This document shows, piece after piece, positions 57,127 through 64,000 of a stretch of DNA of 64,000 nt (position 1 is its first letter; every line of letters begins with the position of its first letter). The translations under genes and the position numbers were made by a program. Below the pieces are notes generated by a model. That model saw only the letters and a list, made by a program, of their open reading frames with translations. It searched no databases and was not told where the DNA came from. The DNA comes from Corbicula japonica (lineage: Eukaryota > Mollusca > Bivalvia > Venerida > Cyrenidae), in assembly GCA_038501625.1 (NCBI GenBank), contig JAZAYU010000924.1, positions 1 to 64,000 on the forward strand. The letters are read 5' to 3'.

Positions 57127-58644
57127 CTTAAATTTGGTAAATTGACTCACGGGTTAAGAGATACAAATTGTCATGGTCTGCACTCGTGTTTGCTACGGCA
57201 GTGATACACAGCTAAAATTGTGTTTTATTTTGTATTGTTACATTTTACTACAATGTGTTCGTTATAAAACAAATACCATTATACTTACCGATATTAATGA
57301 ATGCTGTGCGCGTTATGAAACGTCCTTCAAGTTAATCTATATTACTACATGAACAATTTGCAAACCATTTCCGTTTGAAATATGCAGTGCTCTTCAATGA
57401 AGAGTATATCACACATCTACTAGGAGTTGTTTATAGATGTTTAAATAAATATAATACGTTTACACAAAATATTGCTGGCTTTAAATTTTGAATTTGAATA
57501 ATAATTGTGTCTATCACTTGTCAATTACTGTACTCACTGATAAATTTCTTTAAATATTTTCTTTGTTATAAAATGTTCTACATTTAAAACTGTTGGAATT
57601 AGAATTCACAGTATTTTATTTTTATTAATTCCTATTAAGTAAATTTCCTCTTTGCTTTACACTTTATAGTTTTACATCCATTCACGAATGCGATTGTCGC
57701 TACTATTGCAGTTCAGTTAAACCTTTAGACAGACCACCATTATCGCGTTGCTGAAACCCCGCCCCTTTCAGTGCCGTAACGAAGCAAATATTTACTAAAT
57801 TTGAGTAGCAAAGTGGTTAACAGTCACGTAAGCGGTCCATTGTTCAATTTTCTTTCACACCTGTAAATCTGAATGCAACTATACAACTAGATTTTAAAGC
57901 ATGAATCCAGGTTAAACTTTAAAGATATATTGGAAGTATACCTTAACACATCGTTTATTAAAGCCTTGCACAAAGGGTTGCCAAGTTTGTTCCTTCTTTT
58001 GATGGGGATAGTAAATGGGGATGGGGATAGTAAACAATTTAAAGAATGGATAAAAAGCATTAAAAAGTATTCTCTCTTGGTTGGCATGACTCAAGGTAGT
58101 ATAAAATTAGTGGCATACCAGGCAAATAAAGAAATAATCTTTAATATCGTTTGCGGACTTAAGGTTGTCAGTAAAAGACAAGACTGTAAGGTCAAATTAA
58201 GGTTTAAACTTAAAAACACATAAACATAGAAAAAAAAATAAAAATAAAAATAAAAAGCAACGTAAGAATGTTTTGTATAAGTGGATGCAAATATATGTGT
58301 ATTTTTTAATGTATACTCTACGTTGGTTAAAGCCCTATATTGATGGGATAAAGGTCTAGGATTAGGACCTTGGTATTTCGTGAGGTAGGTTTCCTCTGTA
58401 ACGATATACCGGTAGCGCTCTGTTTGGAGGGCATATCGTCATATGCCTACAGCGATGTTTACGCTGACGCTACATATTTGTATGTGTTCCAGTTTTGGAG
58501 TCATTTTCATGCTTACGGCGTTAATTACGCTGGCACTATAGAATTTATGTGAATGAATGAGTTGCATTATCGATTAACAATTATCTTAATTGTATTTTAT
58601 GCTTGTGTAAATAACCTTGTTTGTAATTTAGAATTACCGTTGTT
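57127..58644. other. No supported gene; weak open frames
   Basis: At 57754-57762 there is a CCCCGCCCC box in an otherwise AT-rich region. Plus-strand frames at 57930-58223 (97 codons) and 58370-58552 (60 codons) have reasonable composition but no recognisable domain. They might be decayed parts of the retroelement-like remnant downstream, and I cannot show it. Confidence 0.4.
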
Positions 58645-60494
58645 TTGAGGCTTATAGTTGACAAAGTACCGTGTTCGTACGCGACCCTTTTTTTCAATAA
58701 GCATGTACATGTATTTAAAATTGAAAGGTACCACCGCTCATTTGTAGACCAAACAAATCGTCCTTTAAGATCTACGCAATATGTTGTACCTTCTGTAAGT
58801 AATGAATCAAGTTCATCTGACATTGATGATGAAGAAAATTAGCTCAAAAATATCGAAAACAAAGAGAAAATTCAGATAACGAATCTGACAAACCACTGAT
58901 TGAGTTAAAGAAAAGAATAAACGAGAGAGATAATTAGGATCATTATCCTTCTGATAAAAATCTGATTCTGATAGTTATGTTTCTTTTCGATAAACTACAC
59001 CTTTTTCACAGTCATTAAACGTTAATGAAACTTCTGTTTTCCCAGATTAAACAGTTAATGAAGCCTGTGTTGTTTCAGATAACACTGTTAATGAGTTACA
59101 AAACTTAGACCAGGTAGACGAAAATGAGATTGAAATTCCAAATTGGGGAATATCATTTGGCACTTTCTTGTGGATAGCGTTGGTAATTAACTTGTTGTGC
59201 CTCTGTCGAAAATGGGGATGTTTCTCAAAACTCTGTTCTCCTAAAGGTTTGTGTGAGTATGAATCGTCAAAGACCAAGAACATTGAACTGAACGAGATGC
59301 CGGTGTAACGTTGTAAAGTGACCCCCATAGAATAATGACCCCCGGTAATTATTTTATATAAAATATTGACTCCGCGGTCATAATATTACGACTGGGGGGT
59401 CATAATATTATGACTCCTCACACGTAGAAAAATGACCCATCACGTAGAAATGTGACCCCCTATAGAATAAGGACCCCCGACACAAACCTCTATGGTACAC
59501 TTAATTATCTCCATCGATAGGCATCGGAGGAGTAAATGCACCCGTCCGTGCATGCGTCCGTACGTGCAGGTTTTTTGACCGCAATTAGACGGAATTAATC
59601 CAAACTTCAGGGATTACCACAACCGATGCCTATTTATGTGGAAAGAAAAAGTGGTAAAGATCTCCGACCGAGAATCACTTGCCCCTCACTGTTGTTAGTT
59701 CGATGCCTACCAGGGTCGTGTATGGGTGACAGGCATACATACTGTGCGGCGCTCAGTTTATCATTTAAAACACAGGCGCTGAACTGCATAGGAACGTTCC
59801 ATCAACAAGATACGCAACTACTTTTTGCAATTTACGGCCTGCTTGAATATTAATCATCAAAAAATATTTATAATCACAGAACTAGCTAGTTTTCAGGCGG
59901 CGAGGGTGGCTGGATTTCAATCTAGTATCTCTAGGCTTCTTACCAGAACTTGTCTAATCCTGATCTGATGTAACATACTTCGATAGCGTCCTCGCCTGGG
60001 AATCGAATCTGGGCAACTTGCATTTTTAACACATTCGTTTTAAGCAATGCCTCCGCGGTATGAGCAAAGGCTATCTAACGTCAGATGAAGTAGAAAATGT
60101 TGTCTTTAAGGTGAAGCATATAATTCGAATGAAAGCAATTTTAAATTTCAGTTCAATAGATGTAGACGCAGCAGCAGCAGCAGCATGCAGCGGCTCCAGT
60201 AGAAACAACAACAACAAATATAAAAGCCATAGAAACCCGACAGGGGAGTCAGTCTTTTTTAAAAAGGGGTCATTATTTTATAAAAAATAATGACCGGGGG
60301 TCATTATTCTATGGGGGTCACTTTACAACGTTACACCGGCTCAGACTTCCGGGCAGAATGTTTCTTCTGCAGAGGGACAAACAACCCTCTCATCGTCACG
60401 TAGACCAGTGGATAGAATCATACGTCTGATATATCCACGTCTGTCAACAGAAGATAAGACAGGAACTGAGACAATTAACCAGACTCACCTGTGA
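58645..60494 (+). pseudogene. Decayed coding remnant with transmembrane segment, split by a transposon
   Basis: A first piece (58645-58839) contains KIERYHRSFVDQTNRPL, which resembles the tail of a Gypsy-type integrase. A frameshift near 58840 leads to a charged stretch (YRKQRENSDNESDK). Further frame changes and two stops follow. The best-kept piece, 59050-59303, encodes an acidic linker, a hydrophobic span GTFLWIALVINLLCLC (about 59158-59205) and a short basic/cysteine tail, as in a single-pass membrane protein. The frame then hits the TIR element, whose first bases supply a stop. An open frame in the matching phase resumes after the element and ends with TGA at 60492-60494. With the purine tract and probable LTR that follow, this fits the 3' coding end of an LTR retroelement. 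Whether the membrane piece is env-like is unknown. Confidence 0.5.
59304..60335. mobile_element. Ginger-like TIR element, 1,032 bp, with CCGG target duplication
   Basis: The element starts TGTAACGTTGTAAAGTGACC and ends in the exact reverse complement. The inverted repeats are identical over 43 bases and continue with few mismatches to about 68. CCGG occurs directly before (59300-59303) and directly after (60336-60339). TIRs of the TGTNR type with a 4-bp target duplication are what I recall for Ginger DNA transposons. There is no transposase, so it is non-autonomous. The interior carries CCGTCCGTGCATGCGTCCG (about 59542-59560), a CAG run (60168-60183) and small frames. Removing one CCGG copy and the element brings the flanking reading frames into phase. 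Confidence 0.85.
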
Positions 60495-61161
60495 ACATTT
60501 GGAACTAATCATTAGCAAGTAGTCTAATGATGTGAACAAGTTTGTGTGTATCTAGCTTAGATGTCTTCAGTCTGGACTAGCTGTAAATAACTAAATATCA
60601 ATAGGAAACCAGAACTGTCGGAATTTGTATAAACAGCCCAATCAGCCAAGAATGCCTTTACCCCACTGCGGATTGTAGTTTGAAAGATGAAACGTAAATA
60701 ACAACAAAAACTAAAGCAACAGCCATATTGTATCCAGATGAAATATGGAACACCTGCAAAAGTTATTACGGGCAATCTTAACCTTCTTAGAGATATAACA
60801 ATGTTTTTTTCCCTATCAGACAGTGCCACCGGTAAACGGATTTATGTTATTGGATTACATGACTTGTTGTTAAACACGAGTCGACAAGAAGACCGGAAGC
60901 TATTTGGACCTTTCTGAATTCGAGACGGATGAAGAGTGGGATTAACGTGTGATATGAAGTGCCTTAGTGTTTTATTTTAAAGTGATTAATTTAAGCTTAT
61001 CCTTCTTCACTATTGTGTTATTGTGTAATTTAATTTAAATCATCGTGAGTAGAAATACTGAAAGGCACAAACTCTTTTCATTATATTACTAGTGAATGAA
61101 CTCATTTAGTGGAAAAAATGTTTAATTAATATTAATCATTTTTAATTAACAATGGGAGGAA
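60495..61161 (+). other. Non-coding stretch ending in a polypurine tract
   Basis: No gene. GGGAGGAA at 61154-61161 directly precedes TGTAACA, which is the arrangement of a polypurine tract and the first bases of a 3' LTR. It supports a plus-strand orientation of the retroelement remnant. Confidence 0.45.
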
Positions 61162-61673
61162 TGTAACAAAATGGGGGTCATGACATTAATATTTCGGTAT
61201 GTACAAGTTTGAACTGTTAGTAATTCGCCTCTTTAATAACGTAACACTTTTGTTTGCCTCTCTGATAGTAGCAATGCTAATTTACCTGGAGAATTATTTT
61301 CCCAGAATTATCATTGGCTATCATTGACTGATTAAAAAAGTCTGCTAGAGAGAATCTACCTGTCAATCAAACATTTAACAGGTACATAACACCTGGCAGA
61401 GAAAGTTTAGTTTCGGAAAGCTAGTTCCAAGAGAGTTTTAGATTTTGGTAAGATCTGAAAAAGTTGAGTCTTAGAAAGTCTTAGGGAGTTCTAAAAAGTT
61501 TTGGTTCTAGCAAATTCGGGTACTTAGATAATAAATCGCGGAATATTTTGGATGGGCTATTAGTAACTTCTAGAAGTAATAAACAGTAGAAACAGAACAG
61601 TGTTATTTAATGCAAACCTCCTATACAATCAAGGACAGTGGAAGCGCTACAAAGGCCAGGCGGCTGTTACTCA
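61162..61673 (+). mobile_element. Probable LTR (3') of a retroelement, about 510 bp
   Basis: The segment begins TGTAACAAAATGGGGG after a purine tract and ends near TGTTACTCA. TGTAAC/GTTACT approximates the short inverted ends (TG...CA) of LTRs. AATAAA signals occur at about 61531 and 61578. No second LTR is present in the window to confirm the length, and the upstream part of the element is missing or too decayed to see. The right border is uncertain by a few bases. Confidence 0.5.
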
Positions 61674-61871
61674 AAACAGACAACAAATTTTAACCCGCAA
61701 TATCTCGAAAAGTCAAAGATAAGGTAACCTGTGTATTTTTAAACCACTACCTTTCAAAATAAAATTATGAGCAGCTTCCTCATTTATTTTTAATATTTAT
61801 GATATAAAGTTTATATGTATTTACCACATTTATTTCATGTTGGATATGATTTGTATGTTTGTGAGCTTTTG

Positions 61872-64000
61872 CATGCAACATGGTCGAGTAGATAGATCGG
61901 TTGAAGCTAATTCATCAAGACAACATGGTCGAGTAGACAGATTGGTTGAAGCTAATTCATCAAGACAACATGGTCGAGTAGATAGATCGGTTGAAGCTAA
62001 TTCATCAAGACAACATGGTGGAGTAGATAGATTGGTTGAAGCTAATTCATCAAGACAACATGGTCGAGTTGATAGATTGGTTGAAGCTAATTCATCAAGA
62101 CAACTTGGTCGAGTAGATAGATTGGTTGAAGCTAATTCATCAAGATAACATGGTCAAGTAGATAGATCGGTTGAAGCTAATTCATCAAGACAACATGGTC
62201 GAGTAGATAGATTGGTTGAAGCTAATTCATCAAGACAACATGGTCAAGTAGATAGATTGGTTGACGCTAATTCAACAAGACAACATGGTCGAGTAGATAG
62301 ATTGGTTGAAGCTAATTCATCAAGACAACATGGCCGAGTAGATAGATTGCTTGAAGCTAATTCATCAAGACAACATGGTCGAGTAGATAGATTGGTTGAC
62401 GCTAATTCAACAAGACAACATGGTCGAGTTAATAGATTGGTTGAAGCTAATTCATCAAGACAACATGGTCGAGTAGATAGATTGGTTTTAAGCTAATTCA
62501 GCAAGACAACATGGTCGGGCAGATAGATTGGTTGAAGCTAATTCATCAAGACAACTTGGTCGGGTAGATAGATTGGTTGAAGCTAATTCATCAAGACAAC
62601 ATGGTCGAGTAGATAGATCGGTTGAAGCTAATTCATCAAGACAACATGGTCGAGTAGATTAATTTGGTTGAAGCTAATTCATCAAGACAACATGGTCGAG
62701 TAGATAGATCGGTTGAAGCTAATTCATCAAGACAACATGGTCGAGTTGATAGATTGGTTAAAGCTAATTCATCAAGACAACATGGTCGAGTTGATAGATT
62801 GGTTGAAGCTAATTCATCGAGACAACATGGTCGAGAAGATAGATTGGTTGAAGCTAATTCATCAAGACAACATGGTCGAGTAGATCGATTGATTAAAGCT
62901 AATTCAGCAAGACAACATGGTCTTCCAGATAGATTGGTTGAAGCTAATTCATCAAGACAACATGGTCGAGTAGATAGATTGGTTGAAGCAAATTCATCAA
63001 GACAACATGGTCGAGTAGATAGATTGGTTGAAGCTAATTCATCAAGACAACATGGTCTTGTAGATAGATTGGTTGAAGCTAATTCATCAAGACAACATGG
63101 TCTTGTAGATAGATTGGTTGAAGCTAATTCATCAAGACAACATGGTCGAGTAGATAGATTGGTTGAAGCTAATTCATCAAGACAACATGGTCGAGTAGAT
63201 AGATTGGTTGAAGCTAATTCATGAAGACAACATGGTCGAGTTGATAGATTGGTTGAAGCTAATTCATCAAGACAACATGGTCGAGTAGATAGATTGGTTG
63301 AAGCTAATTCATCAAGACAACTTGGTCGAGAAGATTGATTGGTTGAAGCTAATTCATCAAGACAACTTGGTCGAGTAGATAGATTGGTTGAAGCTAATTC
63401 ATCAAGAAAACATGGTCGAGTAGATAGATTGATTGAAGCTAATTCATAAAGACAACATGGTCGAGTAGATAGATTGGTTGAAGCTAATTCATCAAGACAA
63501 CATGGTCTTGTAGATAGATTGGTTGAAGCTTATTCATCAAGACAACTTGTTCTTGTAGATAGATTGGTTGAAGCTAATTCATCAAGACAACTTGGTCAAG
63601 TAGATAGATTGGTTGAAGCTAATTCATCAAGACAACATGGTCTTATAGATAGATTGGTTGAAGCTAATTCATCAAGATAACATGATCGAGTAGATAGATT
63701 GGTTGAAGCTAATTCATCGAGACAACATGGTCAAGTAGATAGATTGGTTGAAGCTAATTCATCGAGACAACATGGTCGAGTAGATAGATTGGTTGGAGCT
63801 AATTCATCGAGACAACATGGTCGAGTAGATAGATTGGTTGAAGCTAATTCATCAAGACAACTTGGTCGAGTAGATAGATTGGTTTAAGCCAATTCATCAA
63901 GACAACATGGTCGAGTAGATAGATTGGTTGAAGCTAATTCATCAAGACAACATGGTCGATTAGATAGATTGGTTGAGGCTAATTCATCAAGACAACATGG
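61872..64000 (+). repeat. 45-bp minisatellite array, about 47 copies, cut by the window end
   Basis: The unit is CAACATGGTCGAGTAGATAG, then ATTGGTTGAAGCTAATTCAT, then CAAGA. The 45-bp period is a multiple of three, so frames of up to 186 codons (unit QHGRVDRLVEANSSR) are open. They are interrupted by stops and by length changes (near 62487 and 62660) that are not corrected. Variants include CTTGGTCG, GTCTTGTAG, GTTGATAG and TCATCGAGA. The left border continues into GCTTTTGCATGCAACAT, shared with 46066-46082. The array runs past base 64000. I do not call it a gene. Confidence 0.96.

Noticed and set aside
61837..63887. QHGRVDRLVEANSSR repeat proteins
   Set aside because: Frames are interrupted by stops and uncorrected length changes between adjacent identical units, as expected for non-coding DNA.

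Overview
The window looks like animal nuclear DNA, most probably from a bivalve mollusc. It is AT-rich, with introns that have GT/AG boundaries, many tandem arrays, MITE-like elements and tRNA-derived fragments. The only convincing host genes are two NLR-like (NACHT plus leucine-rich repeat) genes of a type expanded in molluscs. The species cannot be fixed from the sequence, and the bivalve call is an inference from family knowledge.

Layout. (1) 1-20960, plus strand: NLR-like gene A, cut at its 5' end by the window edge. Three short exons (1-229, 689-847, 1522-1825) encode a HEPN-like helical region and a charged coiled coil. A 16.3 kb intron follows, then one large exon (18133-20960) encodes NACHT, winged-helix-like and LRR regions. 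Splice phases agree across all junctions. The intron holds an 11.6 kb array of a 50-bp minisatellite, a TIR element and a smaller 43-bp array. (2) 20961-22745: gene A 3' flank, which recurs in reverse complement at about 47050-48843. (3) 23014-32625: an 18-bp array (3.3 kb) and a 38-bp array (4.6 kb). (4) 32.6-47 kb: mostly gene-poor DNA with palindromes, tRNA-like remnants, a triple CRE site, dispersed repeats and a 19-bp array. (5) 47050-51467, minus strand: the inverted paralogue, gene B, of which only the large NACHT-LRR exon is visible. A 620-bp hAT-like MITE sits in its 3' flank. (6) 53.3-57.1 kb: a TTAA-flanked foldback element and 2.2 tandem copies of a 974-bp unit that contains a TIR element. 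(7) 58.6-61.7 kb: a decayed coding remnant with a membrane segment, split by a 1,032-bp Ginger-like TIR element and followed by a purine tract and a probable LTR. (8) 61872-64000: a 45-bp array that runs off the window.

Tandem repeats fill roughly 40 percent of the window. Two arrays have recognisable single-copy relatives elsewhere in the window (18-bp unit: 42.4-46.9 kb; 45-bp unit: 46066-46124), which suggests that arrays here grow out of dispersed repeats. The most unusual structure is the 50-bp array. It lies in the sense orientation inside an NLR intron, and many of its units carry a donor-like GGTAAGTT followed at once by an acceptor-like TTGCTTCAG. The two NLR genes lie tail to tail as an inverted duplication. 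Long open frames inside the arrays are explained by repeat periods without stops and are not annotated as genes.
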